Counted from the stretch's first letter, positions 15,842 through 25,300 are shown. The stretch: DNA of 64,000 nucleotides from Streptomyces rubradiris (GCF_016860525.1 NZ_BNEA01000015.1:1240001-1304000), one strand, 5' to 3'. Notes: generated from the letters alone by a model not told the origin. Translations and numbers: made by a program.

Positions 15842-16258
15842 ATGTCATCAGGTGCCGCGGTGAACGATCGCTGCGTACAGGAATACCAGGCGTTGAAGAG
15901 CGAGAAGAAGCACAGGTACGTTCTCTTCAACCTCAACGCGGACAATACGGAGATCGTCGTCCAGAAGGTCTCCAGTTCCCCGGAGTACGACGACTTCATC
16001 GCGGACCTGCCTGAGACCGAGTGCCGGTGGGCCGTCTACGACTTCGAGTTCGAGAAGGAGGGCGCCGGGGAGCGGAGCAAGCTCGTGTTCGTTTCGTGGC
16101 TACCGGACACCGCCAAGGTCAAGCAGAAGATGCTCTTCACTGCTTCCAAGGAGGAGCTGCGCCGCTCGCTCGTAGGCATCGCAGTCGAGGTTGATTGCAG
16201 TGATTCCTCGGAGGTTGCTTACGATTCGCTCCTCGACAAGGTCAAGCGCGGGCACTGA
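15842..16258 (+). CDS. ADF/cofilin-homology protein (eukaryotic-type actin-depolymerising factor) in a bacterial genome
   Basis: The 138-aa protein matches the eukaryotic ADF/cofilin fold from end to end. It has the short N-terminus MSSGAAVND with the Ser-Gly that cofilins expose to actin, TEIVVQK (36-42), YDDFIADLPETECRWAVYDF (49-68), and GERSKLVFVSWLPDTAKVKQ (76-95) leading into the long actin-binding helix KMLFTASKEELRRSL (96-110). It ends with SSEVAYDSLLDKVKRGH. Charged positions that contact actin in yeast cofilin are kept: R78 and K80 before the W-x-P-D motif, K103/E104/R107/R108 in the long helix, and D132/K133/R136 at the C-terminus. There is no signal peptide, so it should be cytosolic. 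GGAGGA lies six bases before the ATG. G+C is 60% by hand count over 15901-16200, against 72% in a sampled core line. I infer acquisition from a eukaryote; the cellular partner is unknown. Confidence 0.9.
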   Translation: MSSGAAVNDRCVQEYQALKSEKKHRYVLFNLNADNTEIVVQKVSSSPEYDDFIADLPETECRWAVYDFEFEKEGAGERSKLVFVSWLPDTAKVKQKMLFTASKEELRRSLVGIAVEVDCSDSSEVAYDSLLDKVKRGH

Positions 16259-16264
16259 CCGAGC

Positions 16265-16439
16265 GTGATCGCTGCCCAGGTGATCAGGGTTTCGGAGTAC
16301 TGGACCACGAAGATTGCGGGAACAGGCACGGCTCACCGCGGAGCTGAATGCGGACGGCCACCTCCCGCTCGACCCGAGCAGCGACCAGGAAAAGATCGAC
16401 CGCCTGTCGGTGTTCCACGATCGGCTCACGTCTCTGTGA
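16265..16439 (+). pseudogene. Short gene fragment downstream of the cofilin gene, frame-split
   Basis: A GTG at 16265 opens VIAAQVIRVSEYWTTKIA. After a GGG run at 16318-16320 another frame continues EQARLTAELNADGHLPLDPS and EKIDRLSVFHDRLTSL to a stop at 16437-16439. The two parts read like one small protein of about 57 aa with a one-base slip, or the tail of a larger lost gene. I do not recognise the family. Confidence 0.4.
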
Positions 16440-16499
16440 CCCGAACGCGCTCAACATCCGGTGGCCGCCCCGCAGCGCATCTGCCGCAGGGGCGCGGGG

Positions 16500-16669
16500 T
16501 GGCACGCGGAGTCCAGAGCGAGGAGTTACGTCGTCCTTGGCGGCATGCGCGGCCTGCGCGCCCTGCGTAGCCTGCGTGAGCATCTCCCGGACCACGGCCG
16601 TCAGCTGCCCTGCCAGTTGCTTCTCACCGTGGTAGAGGACTCCCAGGGGGTGAGGTTGACGCCGTTCAC
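16500..16669 (-). pseudogene. Remnant of a small gene coupled to the molybdopterin oxidoreductase
   Basis: Leftward from the GTG at 16669, behind AAGGAGGCACC, the frame reads NGVNLTPWES. It then slips by one and continues HGEKQLAGQLTAVVREMLTQ and ATQGAQAAHAAKDD before losing sense. Small helical proteins beginning NLTPxES that follow molybdopterin oxidoreductase genes are familiar in streptomycetes. The start overlaps the TGA of the upstream fragment (GTGA), which supports translational coupling in the ancestor. Confidence 0.45.
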
Positions 16670-17115
16670 GGTGCCTCCTTCCGGGGGCGGTCCCCTGTGG
16701 CGTCGGGCGGACGCGGTGGTCGTCGGGGCGGGGGCGCTCGTGCCGCCGCCCCGTTCCACGAGACGCAGCCCCGCCACCGCGGCCTTGAACAGCGGCTGCT
16801 TGGAGACCCGGTCCCAGCCGGTGACAGTCGTCTCGTTCGCGGCCCGGCCGGGGCGTCGCCCACGGGTACCTGCCCGCCTTCGGTGTCCCAGTAGTCGTAG
16901 TGGAAGGAGACGAAGAGCAGTCCCCGGCGGATGCCGGTGATCCTCAGCCGTCCGCACCGGGTCCCGCGAGGAGTGCCTACGCCCACCAAGTCTCCATCAC
17001 CGAGCCCCAGCGCGGTCGCGTCGGAAGCGGACGCCTCGCCCCATACATCGGGGGCGGCCGCGTTCAGTTGGGGTGCCCGGGCGGTCTTGGTGCGGGTGCA
17101 GAAGCGGCGCCTGTA
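16666..17115 (-). pseudogene. Molybdopterin oxidoreductase, C-terminal remnant
   Basis: The leftward frame CTRTKTARAPQLNAAAPDVW, LGLGDGDLVGVGTPRGTRCG and LLFVSFHYDYWDT is the molydopterin-dinucleotide-binding C-terminal domain of nitrate/formate-dehydrogenase-like enzymes. Near 16880 the frame shifts to NETTVTGWDRVSKQPLFKAA and VAGLRLVERGGGTSAPAPTT, which is the conserved end of the same family. The large catalytic part is missing to the right, where only non-homologous sequence is found. The gene is dead. Confidence 0.7.
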
Positions 17116-17181
17116 CGAGGCGGGGGCCAGCCGCACCGCTGCCCTACTGGCAGGGAACGGACGCCGATGGCCGGACGCTCC

Positions 17182-17217
17182 CTCTCGCCATGAGCCATGC
17201 TCTCGCCATGAGCCATG
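17182..17217. repeat. Perfect 18-bp tandem duplication
   Basis: CTCTCGCCATGAGCCATG occurs twice in immediate succession (17182-17199 and 17200-17217). It lies in non-coding sequence between the molybdopterin oxidoreductase remnant and the small gene at 17328. It looks like a replication-slippage scar. Confidence 0.85.
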
Positions 17218-17327
17218 CAGATGGCATCCCTCTACCACCTGTGGGAGGCAAGCGCCCTTTTCTCTCGAACGGTTCTTTGCCCGAGCAAGATCAAAGGCGA
17301 CGGCCGGGCGGGAACTGGGCTTCTTCT

Positions 17328-17726
17328 TCATCTTCCGTCCGCGCGATGGGGCGGGGAGGGACGGTTCCAGACGGTGTCTGACCGGCTGACGATCCTTCGA
17401 AGTTCGCGGGCGCTTCGTGGCGATACGGCCTGCATCACGGTGTCGAGGAGGGCTCGGGCTTCGAGAGGGTTGCCGCAGCAGTGCCAGTGCACGTTGCCCC
17501 ACTCGTAGTCGTGCCACAGATCACGCTCGGGTTGCTGGACGTAGTCCTTCCACAGGCGCACAGCCGCGCTGACGTCGCCTGGCTGCAGATAGTTGCGGGT
17601 GTGCTCGAGACGGGTGATCTCGGACAGTGCGCGCGAAGACAGGCCGTCGATGACTGGCCTTGCACCCGTGGTCCGGTGGCCGCCGGGGGCGCCGGCACGG
17701 ATCTGTCCTGGCCGACTACGAGGCAT
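17328..17726 (-). CDS. Hypothetical protein, small, unrecognised family
   Basis: The 132-aa frame contains a coherent protein-like segment: IDGLSSRALSEITRLEHTRN, YLQPGDVSAAVRLWKDYVQQ, DLWHDYEWGNVHWHCCGNPL and EARALLDTVMQAVSPRSARE. It is Trp/His-rich and has no signal peptide or membrane segment. The first ~25 residues after the ATG at 17726 look like low-complexity non-coding sequence, so the true start may be missing and the gene truncated at its 5' end. I recognise no family. The surrounding DNA consists of gene fragments. Confidence 0.45.
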   Translation of the reverse strand: MPRSRPGQIRAGAPGGHRTTGARPVIDGLSSRALSEITRLEHTRNYLQPGDVSAAVRLWKDYVQQPERDLWHDYEWGNVHWHCCGNPLEARALLDTVMQAVSPRSARELRRIVSRSDTVWNRPSPPHRADGR

Positions 17727-17855
17727 GGACCTTTCGGTTCGTCGTCATGCGGTACATGGTGCCACGGCCTCGAATGGGGTCTCGACCGGATTCGCTCGCA
17801 TGGGGATTCACCGGACGTGGCGGCGGCCTTCGTCTGATCACGTGCTCCGCCCAAG

Positions 17856-18130
17856 GTGCACGTGCCCACGACGAAGACCGTGAGGGTGAGTCTGCTGCCT
17901 GATGCTGCCCGCAGGGAAGCGTTCGCGGAAGCGGCACGCCTCCGGGGAGAGTTCTACGAGTGTCTGACCGCTCGGCGTGACGAGTTGTTCGAGCCGGCGG
18001 ACGTGGTGCTGTGTGCGGACGGTGCGGTGAGGTCCCCGGTGGACGTGACGCTGTTGCCCGGGCACCGTCGTGGGCACGGAGCGATGTACGGCGGCCTGGA
18101 GCACGGCCGGATCGACGTCAACCCTCTGAA
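17856..18130 (+). pseudogene. Transposase fragment, N-terminal part only
   Basis: The frame RREAFAEAARLRGEFYECLT, ARRDELFEPADVVLCADGAV, RSPVDVTLLPGHRRGHGAMY and GGLEHGRIDV resembles the N-terminal region of a DDE transposase type common in Streptomyces (the NF041680-like group). Homology ends at IDV near 18120. None of the catalytic DDE region follows, so this is an inactive fragment. Confidence 0.6.
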
Positions 18131-18681
18131 CTCCGGTCGTGCGGCCGCACCTTACGCAAGATCCGACTCCGCCCGGAGAACACGAGATCCCGGCAGCGAG
18201 ACGCCACCGGGAAGGTCGTCCCGACTCCAGAGCAACCCGAAGATCGTGTGCCGCAGACGCACCAACAGCCACCCGGCAGAACCGCCGCGCCGGTGCGCGA
18301 ACCGGAACCCCTGCTACCGCCTACCGCTGTCCCATCCATTACCGCAGCCGTGCCGCGCCCGGAGCAGACGGCCACCAAGAGAACGCGCCTTACCTGGACG
18401 AGGCTCCGGACGACACTCCCGCCCCGACCGGCAGCGGTCCGCTGAACACCCGGCTGGCCACCACCCGCGCACTGTGCGACGAAGGCGCGCACGGACGTCT
18501 GCTCGCCGTCATGCCCAGCATCATCGGCGACGGCACGCCGCTGCCTGTGTCACTGACGCCGGCGTCGGCCGCTACCGAGGGGACCGACGGAGGGCTGGAC
18601 ACACGTGCGACGGAACCTGAATATGATGAATCCCGCGGGAGATAATGCACACGCCGGTACGGGCGACGCCATTGTCTTGGC
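18131..18681. other. Degenerate region with no assignable gene
   Basis: Open frames exist, for example one ending at 18645 that includes GPLNTRLATTRALCDEGAHG and LLAVMPSIIGDGTPLPVSLT. None has a ribosome binding site or a recognised family. I interpret the stretch as decayed mobile-element DNA leading into the next gene's upstream region. Confidence 0.4.
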
Positions 18682-19125
18682 ATGAGGAAGCTCACGGCAT
18701 TCACATCACCCGTCGCCGTAGCGGCGCTCTTCCTCAGCGGTGCCGCCTTCCCCGCGCACGCGGGCCCCTACTGGAACAAGCACATCAAGTGTGAGGCGAC
18801 CGACCCGGACGGCCGCCGGATCCCCACCCGTCTGGGCAACGGCGTGCTGGGCTGGACCCATTTCTCCGGCAAGCACAACATCAAGAAGTGCGCGCTCGTC
18901 ACCATTCCTCTCCGGGACAAGGTTGACAAGGTGGACGGGCACAACCTCCTGTACTGGGGATGGGCCTCGGACCGGGCTCACGGTCGCGTCAAAATCATCG
19001 TCAAGGCCCGCTACGCTCGCAGGACGGACGACAGGCGCTACGACGCCGGAGAAAGGCAGGTGATCGGCGTGATCACCGCGTACTGCAAGGGCATGCGGAA
19101 GTGTCCGAACTGGGTGAATGGGTAA
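18682..19125 (+). CDS. Small secreted protein with four cysteines, unknown function
   Basis: The 147-aa product starts MRKLTAFTSPVAVAALFLSG, then AAFPAHA, a classical Sec signal peptide with a likely cut after AHA. The mature ~120 residues hold four Cys (IKCEA, KKCAL, AYCKG, RKCPN), suggesting two disulphides, and many basic residues. No lipobox, cell-wall anchor or catalytic motif is visible. The ATG at 18682 lacks a clear ribosome binding site. Its end overlaps the start of the following gene by 8 bases, so the two are probably translated together. I do not recognise the family. Confidence 0.65.
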   Translation: MRKLTAFTSPVAVAALFLSGAAFPAHAGPYWNKHIKCEATDPDGRRIPTRLGNGVLGWTHFSGKHNIKKCALVTIPLRDKVDKVDGHNLLYWGWASDRAHGRVKIIVKARYARRTDDRRYDAGERQVIGVITAYCKGMRKCPNWVNG

Positions 19126-19783
19126 CCCGGTGAACGAAGACGAGCGTGAGATCGCAGACCTCCAGGTCGAGGTGGCCGCCCTCCTGTCGGACCACGTCTA
19201 CGCCCCGCTCCTGGAGGACCAGCACGTACGCGGAGTCCTGCCCGCCCCGTCGCAGGCGCCGGCCGTCCGGGGAGTGCTGGGCGACCGGGGCGAGACCAGG
19301 CCGGAACGGCTGACCGCATACGAGATCCCCCTCCGGGACGGCGAGGATCTGCGCACGCCGCACGATGTCGTCGCACTGCTCCGGGCCGCGCACACCGGCA
19401 CCCACATCTACCCGCGCAGCCGGGTCACCTCGGTCATGGGCATGGACCTCTACCTGGTCGACCCGGCGGAGGTGACGGAGGCCCCGTTCACCACGGACGA
19501 CTGGTCCGCCACACTCCTGCGCTGCCTGGCCCGTCCGACTGATCCGGCCGAGGACCGGCACGGGGCGCGACTGCGCGGCTTCCTGTTCCGCGAGGAGGGT
19601 CTGTTGCGCCTGTACATGGACAGCGACGAGGTTCCCGGAGTGATCGCCGCCGACGTACGCCCGGGTGGTGCGCTGACCGCTGTGCTGGCGGCTCTGCCGT
19701 CCCTGCTCGATGAGGAGTACCGGATCTCGAAGGACACGATCGACCCCCACTGTCGGTACGTGGTGGACATCACCGACTGGTGA
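19118..19783 (+). CDS. Hypothetical cytosolic protein, 221 aa
   Basis: The predicted product is acidic, with no signal peptide or membrane segment. Segments such as ADLQVEVAALLSDHVYAPLL, PHDVVALLRAAHTGTHIYPR, GMDLYLVDPAEVTEAPFTTD and RLYMDSDEVPGVIAADVRPG read as a normal folded protein. The ATG at 19118 overlaps the upstream secreted-protein gene by 8 bp. A GTG at 19130 is an alternative start. I recognise no family. Coupling to a secreted four-Cys protein could mean a chaperone, immunity or regulatory partner, but this is speculation. Confidence 0.6.
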   Translation: MGNPVNEDEREIADLQVEVAALLSDHVYAPLLEDQHVRGVLPAPSQAPAVRGVLGDRGETRPERLTAYEIPLRDGEDLRTPHDVVALLRAAHTGTHIYPRSRVTSVMGMDLYLVDPAEVTEAPFTTDDWSATLLRCLARPTDPAEDRHGARLRGFLFREEGLLRLYMDSDEVPGVIAADVRPGGALTAVLAALPSLLDEEYRISKDTIDPHCRYVVDITDW

Positions 19784-20139
19784 CCGCACCGCACTTGGCC
19801 CTGTCGGACCGGCTGGCAGTCCAGCCGGTAGGTCAGCCGCTAGGGTCGGTGCCTTCAGTGGTGACGGACAGGGTCGGGACACTGGCCGGCCACTCCTTGA
19901 GCATGCCCCCAATGCTCCGAGCTGTCCTGGCCTGCTCGGCGCTCACGGCTCGGTTCTCTGTCAAAAGCCTGGGTTGAGCGACCACGGACAACTGCGATCC
20001 GGGGCCAGGGCGAAGCAGTCGTGCGCGAGTCCGCAGACAGACGGCCGAAGACAGGGCGAGGCCGGGTGGGGTGTGCCGAAGCGGATTCCAGCGCGCGGTG
20101 CGAGTGAGGTGCGAGTGGAGGTGGAGGTGTGCCCCTGAC
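19784..20139. other. Intergenic/degenerate stretch, no gene supported
   Basis: A leftward frame (TENRAVSAEQARTARSIGGM, LKEWPASVPTLSVTTEGTDP, ending at 19833) has some protein character but no start signal or family. Otherwise I see nothing to annotate. Confidence 0.4.
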
Positions 20140-20855
20140 CCCACCCATCGAGCCGATGCTCGCTGAGGCTCGATGGCACCTGCCGCCGCGGCCGATGCCC
20201 TGCCCGGAGGCATCGTCGCCGAACAGAAGCCCGACGGGTCCGTGCCATCATCTTCGCCCGCAGTGACCTGGTGATGGTTCAGTCCCGCCAGGGCACGGAC
20301 CTGACCTCGGCATTCCCCGATATCGCCCGCGCGGCCAGACCCCTCGGTGACAACCTCCTCGCCCGGCTCGATTCCCTCTTCGCCACTGGAGCCCTCGACA
20401 CGCCTTTCCCGCTTTGTCCAGCCACGGCTGACCGGGCGACGGCACAGGACTTGGCTCGACCCGGCCTGGGGAAGCGCAGGCATCGAAGGTGTGGTGCAAG
20501 GGCCTGGACCAGCCATACCTGCCACGCAAGAGGGCGTGGATCAAGGTGCGCGCCCGAGTCACCACGGAAGCGTTGACCGGCGGGGTCACCGGCTCTCTGA
20601 CGGCGCCGCTGACCCTATTGCTGGCACGGTACGACGCCCTCGACGGCCTCCGACCGGTCCCACGAACCACCCCGCTGGCCGCCGGCGTCGGCGGAAGCTG
20701 GCCGAGCATCCGACGCCGGCCACACCGGATCACCCATGGGCCGACCGCGGTTTCTCTGCCGGCTGGGGGACACACGCAGAGCTGACATACCATCCCGTGA
20801 AGCCTGAGCTGGTGGCGGAGTTCATCGCGGCCACATCGCTGGACGCGGGCCGCTA
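20140..20855 (+). pseudogene. ATP-dependent DNA ligase, multiply frameshifted and internally deleted
   Basis: Successive frames give PPIEPMLAEARWHLPP, ALPGGIVAEQKPDG (the nucleotidyl-lysine KPDG motif), SRQGTDLTSAFPDIARAARP, WCKGLDQPYLPRKRAWIKVR (motif V-like), TGSLTAPLTLLLARYDALDG and HPVKPELVAEFIAATSLDAG. These are in the order of actinobacterial ATP-dependent DNA ligases (LigC/LigD type). The central part between the PDIARAA region and the WCKGL region is shorter than in intact enzymes. At least three frame changes are required. The remnant ends near 20855 at a junction with an unrelated leftward ORF. Confidence 0.75.
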
Positions 20856-21115
20856 CCGGGGGGATGCGGATCTTCTGCCTCAAGTGCGCGCAGCTCGTCA
20901 ACGTCGTCGTTCAGCTCGGCGCGGCGGTCGGCGAGTGCGGTACGGACGTCGCGGCGAGCGGCGTGGATCAGGGCCTCGTCGGTGGGCGGGTCCTGGTTCT
21001 TGCGGTACCGCTCGACGCAGCAGCCCTCGGGGTGGGCGATGCCGTCGGAGTTGGCTGTCGGGTCGGCGGCGAGTTCGCGGGCGATCGTGAGCCAGTCCAC
21101 GCCGGCGAGTCGTAG
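20822..21115 (-). pseudogene. Phage/ICE-type small protein, truncated at both ends
   Basis: The leftward frame DAIDLRLAGVDWLTIARELA, GCCVERYRKNQDPPTDEALI and RRDVRTALADRRAELNDDVD, ending RALEAEDPHP, looks like a small helical protein of a type I associate with actinobacterial prophages and integrative elements. An in-frame TGA at about 21127 (after AIARRR) cuts off its N-terminal part. The C-terminal end runs into the DNA ligase remnant. Family assignment is tentative. Confidence 0.4.
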
Positions 21116-21573
21116 GTCGATGGCGTCTCAGCGGCGGCGCGCGATGGCCGCACGAGCGGCTTTGTCGGGGCGTCCCACGGCGGGGGTCCGCCACAGCTCG
21201 GGTGCGCCCCCCCCCGCGCCCGGGTCCATGATTGCACCGTCGGCAGGAACCGACACTCCGCCACTTCACCTGTTCCGCAGACAGCGACTCTGCGGCCCAG
21301 TACCATTTCCGCTGGAAGTCCGGGCATCGCCCCCGCAGTTCAAGGGCGTGCGCTAACCGGGTGCTCCGGGAAGTCCGGGCGGATCCAGCGACCTGCCTGA
21401 CTCTCCACGGTGCACGGACGAGCGACCACTTTCGCAAAACACACAGAGCCGGAAAAGTCTGAAGGTCCTGAGTTTCGATCGCTGGTACGGAACTCAGTTC
21501 AGCCACGAGTTGTGGCCGAGCTGAGTAGGCGTGCCCGCATTCAGTTCGGCCCTGTACAGAAAGGGACCGAACG

Positions 21574-21879
21574 GTGGACTCGTCTGCGATTCTTTGGATT
21601 CTCGCTTGGTCAGGCGTGATCTCTGTTTTGATCTTCGTCCTGACTGGAATCCTGGGGCAGCTCATCCCCTTGGTCAGGGCATGGCGCAAGCTGCGCAGCA
21701 CTTTTCGCGACGACAGCGAGCAGAACCAGACGGCGGACGGCGAGGCTCCGCCCGCGCAGAAGAGTACAGACGCGCAGACCGCCGACCCGGTGCGGTCCGA
21801 AGCCGGCGGATCAGCGGTCGGCTCGGAGCGGCTCGGCGAGGCGGATTCCGCCGCGCCAGCGCCGCCGTCACATCAGTGA
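21574..21879 (+). CDS. Small single-pass membrane protein, 101 aa
   Basis: The GTG at 21574, with AAAGGGA upstream, begins MDSSAILWILAWSGVISVLI then FVLTGILG, one strong transmembrane helix over about residues 6-30. A short basic stretch (RAWRKLRSTFRDD) follows, then a ~60-residue low-complexity, acidic and Ser/Ala-rich tail. The tail is therefore cytosolic if the N-terminus is outside. No family is recognised. The 5' part is lower in G+C than most of the window. The gene stands alone between the degenerate region and the defence island. Confidence 0.55.
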   Translation: MDSSAILWILAWSGVISVLIFVLTGILGQLIPLVRAWRKLRSTFRDDSEQNQTADGEAPPAQKSTDAQTADPVRSEAGGSAVGSERLGEADSAAPAPPSHQ

Positions 21880-22307
21880 CATCTGCTCGCCTGCACCTGA
21901 CCTCCTGGGCGGGATGAACTCCGGCGGCGCAACCGGCGCACTGCGGTGGCCCCGCAGCCACCAGGTGAACTGGTAGTTACGACAGGTGCGGTAGCGCACG
22001 GAGTTCCGGCGCGGCTCTGTCGGCCGATGTTGTGCTCGCCCCATCCGGTGATGGGGCGAGCATTGTCCGGGTGCACGAAGGGGCCGGGTACGGGGGCGAG
22101 TCCTTCCCGCTCTTCGCCCGGTGCGCCCTCGAAGGCCAGGTGGGCGTTCCGGCTCCAGTTCCAGGGGTTGGGCAGAGCGCACAGGTACCAGGCCAGCGGC
22201 AGGCTTTCTTGCGGGAGTTCGAGGGCCTGGTGCCGACAACGGACGTCCACTCAGCACGCCCAGTTCAGTGAACGCGCCTCAAACCAGACGCATTCACCAG
22301 CTCAGCT
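21880..22307. other. Left edge of the defence island; only a doubtful leftward ORF
   Basis: A leftward frame at 21873-22250 contains RHQALELPQESLPLAWYLCA, LPNPWNWSRNAHLAFEGAPG and HPDNARPITGWGEHNIGRQS, which has protein-like composition but no ribosome binding site or known family. I would not call it a gene without homologues. Nothing else is visible before the methylase stop codon. Confidence 0.35.
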
Positions 22308-25300
22308 CTAGGCCTGGGTCGTGTATGGGATTGTCAACTCGTGCTCCTCCAGGCTGCGCAGAACTGCCGTGCCATTCGAAATCTTATTAAGCAGGAACAG
22401 TTCCCGCGTGCGGCAGTCCGGGCACAGGCTGACCACGGCCAATGGCCATAGATCGATCGGGACGCCTGGCGGGGTGCCGTCGACATATATCCTGTCCGGC
22501 CGCAGAGGGTGGTCGATCGGCCGGCTAAACGGCTCCCAGCTCGGGTGGCTCCCTCGTAGCCTCAGGCCCACAGCCTGGAAGGAGGAATCATCGAGGTACT
22601 CACAGCGCTCCACCCAGAACCAGTCAGTGCTCGACAGCCAGTTGACTGAGTTGAGCGCCGAGACCACATACGGTTCGAGCTTTTCGACGTCCTCGTCGAG
22701 TTCGTGACTCCTGCGCACCCCGTGAGCGTGGTGGGAATTATTACGGAGATCCTTGATTTCCTTCAGCAGCGATAGCGTGACGCCGTGTTCACGGAGCGCG
22801 ACGAGTTCCGGCAGCTGAGGCGTTGGGACCTCATCAATGAATCTCTTGATGAGTGTGGTCCAGGTGCCAAAGGTCGCCCCTTGACCGAAAGATTTGCGGA
22901 GAGAGCTGGAGAAGCTCCCGCGGTGCGCAATGAGTTCCTGCAAGGCAAGGACGCCCAGCGTGCGTGCCGTTCCTTCACCAAGCTTGAGCAGTCCGTCCTT
23001 CTTCTCGGCCGGGTGGGTGCTTACGCGGTAACGCCGCGCGAGAGCGGCTACGTGAAATGGATAGCTCGCCTCCGCACGCCACACGGGGTCGTCGAAAGGG
23101 CGCACCAATTGTCCGGCGAGGCGTGCCTCGCGGGCGATGAACCGGATGGACTGACGGATCTCCGCAACGCGTGTCTCGGGGCCGGCGAAGACGTTCGGCA
23201 AGATGCCGTCCGTCGCCATTCGCAGCGCATGACGGCCCTCCTGCACCTCTGCCAGTAGATCCTCGACCTCCGGGGCTGCGACCAACTCCACTGGTACGGG
23301 CGTGTCGAGCAGCTCTCGGGCTTGCGGGTAAGCCGCGTTGCCCTTACGGGAGTTGAGCCATTCACATAGCCCGCGACCGCTCCCCGGGGCGGGGTGCAGC
23401 ACGAACAGCCGAGTGACTGCGTCACCGAACCCCGCAGGCAGAAGGCGCCAGTTACCAGAGCGCCCGACCAAGTCGCCGCCCGTGCACGGTGTCAGTTCGG
23501 AGTCATCCAGTTCCGCATCCGGCAGTTCCAAGGCCGAGTCGACACTATGCAGGTAGGACGCCGTGAGGTGCTTGGGCGGGATGGACTCTGCCTCACCACG
23601 TCGCGGACGGCGCAGCTTGACACGCACTGTCTCCAGCTGTGCGAAGGCACGCAGCGGCCTGAACTCCCCGTCAAGCTCCGCGACATAGAAGAGCGAAGAC
23701 CGGATGGCGCACCCGATCCGGGTCTTCGCATGATCGAGCCAGGCATCTGGAGCGTAGGGCAACACCTCTTTGCGGAAGTATTCCTCAGGATCGTCCCGCA
23801 ACGGCACGACGACCAGGTCACGCAACTCCGGATCAGGTTCCGTCACACCCCGGCGCTGCTGCACTTCTCCTTGGTCATCACGCACCCCGATAGCGTTTCG
23901 GACGCTCCTTTCGAAGGCGGCACCTCGCGGCCAGGTCTGGCCCACGGTCGCGACCGCGTGCTGCAGTGCCGAGAAGGCGTCTGAGCTGGTGGTCCAGGAC
24001 GTTCCGACGAGCCCACGCAGCGCGTCAACCAGCTTCTCGGGGTGGTCCCCTCGTTGGATCGGCCGCAGGGAGGAGAGCTGCTGCAAGCCGTCGGCGGTGA
24101 GTTCGAAGCGCAAGCGCAGCGGGCGCTCGATGACAATCTGCCGGTACAGCAGGTCCTCGTTCCGCACGACACTCACCTGGTCGCGGGGAGACCCGCCGAC
24201 CGGAGCCGACAGCGCCTCTTCGTAGAGCCGGACGATCTTGTCGAGTTGATCGGGGCCGAGGTACTTCCGCTTGCTGCCGGATGACTGCCGCGTCTTCTGC
24301 CAGTGGTCCTGCGCCTTGACCAGGGCCACCCTGCCCCTATGCGCCGACTTCTTGCGATTACTCAGGACCCATAGGTACGTACTGACGCCGGTGTTGTAGA
24401 AGAGTTGGTCAGGCAAGGCGACGATGCCCTCGAGCCAGTCGTTCTCGACAATCCATCGCCGGACGTCGGACTCACCCAGGCCAGTGGCTCCCCCCTGCAT
24501 GGGAGAGCCACTGAAGAGGACCACGACACGACTGCCACCACCACCGGAAGCGTCCACCGGCTTCATCTTCGCCAGCATGTGCTGAAGGAAGAGCAGCGAT
24601 CCGTCGCTGACACGCGGCAGTCCCGCACCGAACCGTCCTGCATGGCCCAGCCCATGCTCGTCGCGGACCTGTTGCTCAACGTGCTTCCAGCTGAGGCCGA
24701 ACGGAGGGTGCGCCAACAGGTAGTCGAAGCTCTGGTCCTTGAAGAGGTCCTCCCGCAGGACGTTCCCGAAGAGGATCTGTCCCGGATCACGTCCGCTCAT
24801 TAGCATGTTGGAGCCAGCGACAGCCCAGGTCTCGGCGTTGATCTCCTGGCCGTACAGGGACACGTGCGCCAAGGGGTTGGCGGTCTCGATGCGCTCGGCC
24901 ACCTCCTCAAGGAGTCCGCCCGTCCCGCAGGCCGGGTCGTGGACCGTGCGGAGCACGCCGGAAAGCGTGAGCTCATGCTGATCGGGCCGCAGCAACAGTG
25001 CAGACATCAGCCGGCCGACGTCACGTGGGGTGACGTGCTCGTCGGTGCCAGTCCCTCCTGCCTGGTCGACAGAGCGCCGTACGAGGTCCTCGAACACAAA
25101 CCCCATGTCGCCGGCGGAGAGGGGTGCCCCCAGGTGCATGGAGACGAATCGGCTGACGACGGCATACAGCAGCCCAGCGTGGTGCAGCCGTTCGACGGTG
25201 CGGTCGAACTCGAAGCGCCGGAACACGTCCCTGACGTTCTCGGAGTAACCGAGCACGTACTCACGCAGCAACGCCACCGAGTTACTCGGGTCGGCGACGA

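Noticed and set aside
15842..16258. Cofilin gene as a contaminating eukaryotic sequence
   Set aside because: It has a textbook Shine-Dalgarno at the right distance, no intron, moderately high G+C, and continuous bacterial sequence on both sides. Contamination cannot be excluded without read data but is not the best reading.
17182..17217. Two 18-bp repeats as an attachment site or CRISPR
   Set aside because: They are directly adjacent with no spacer and lie in non-coding debris; simple tandem duplication explains them.
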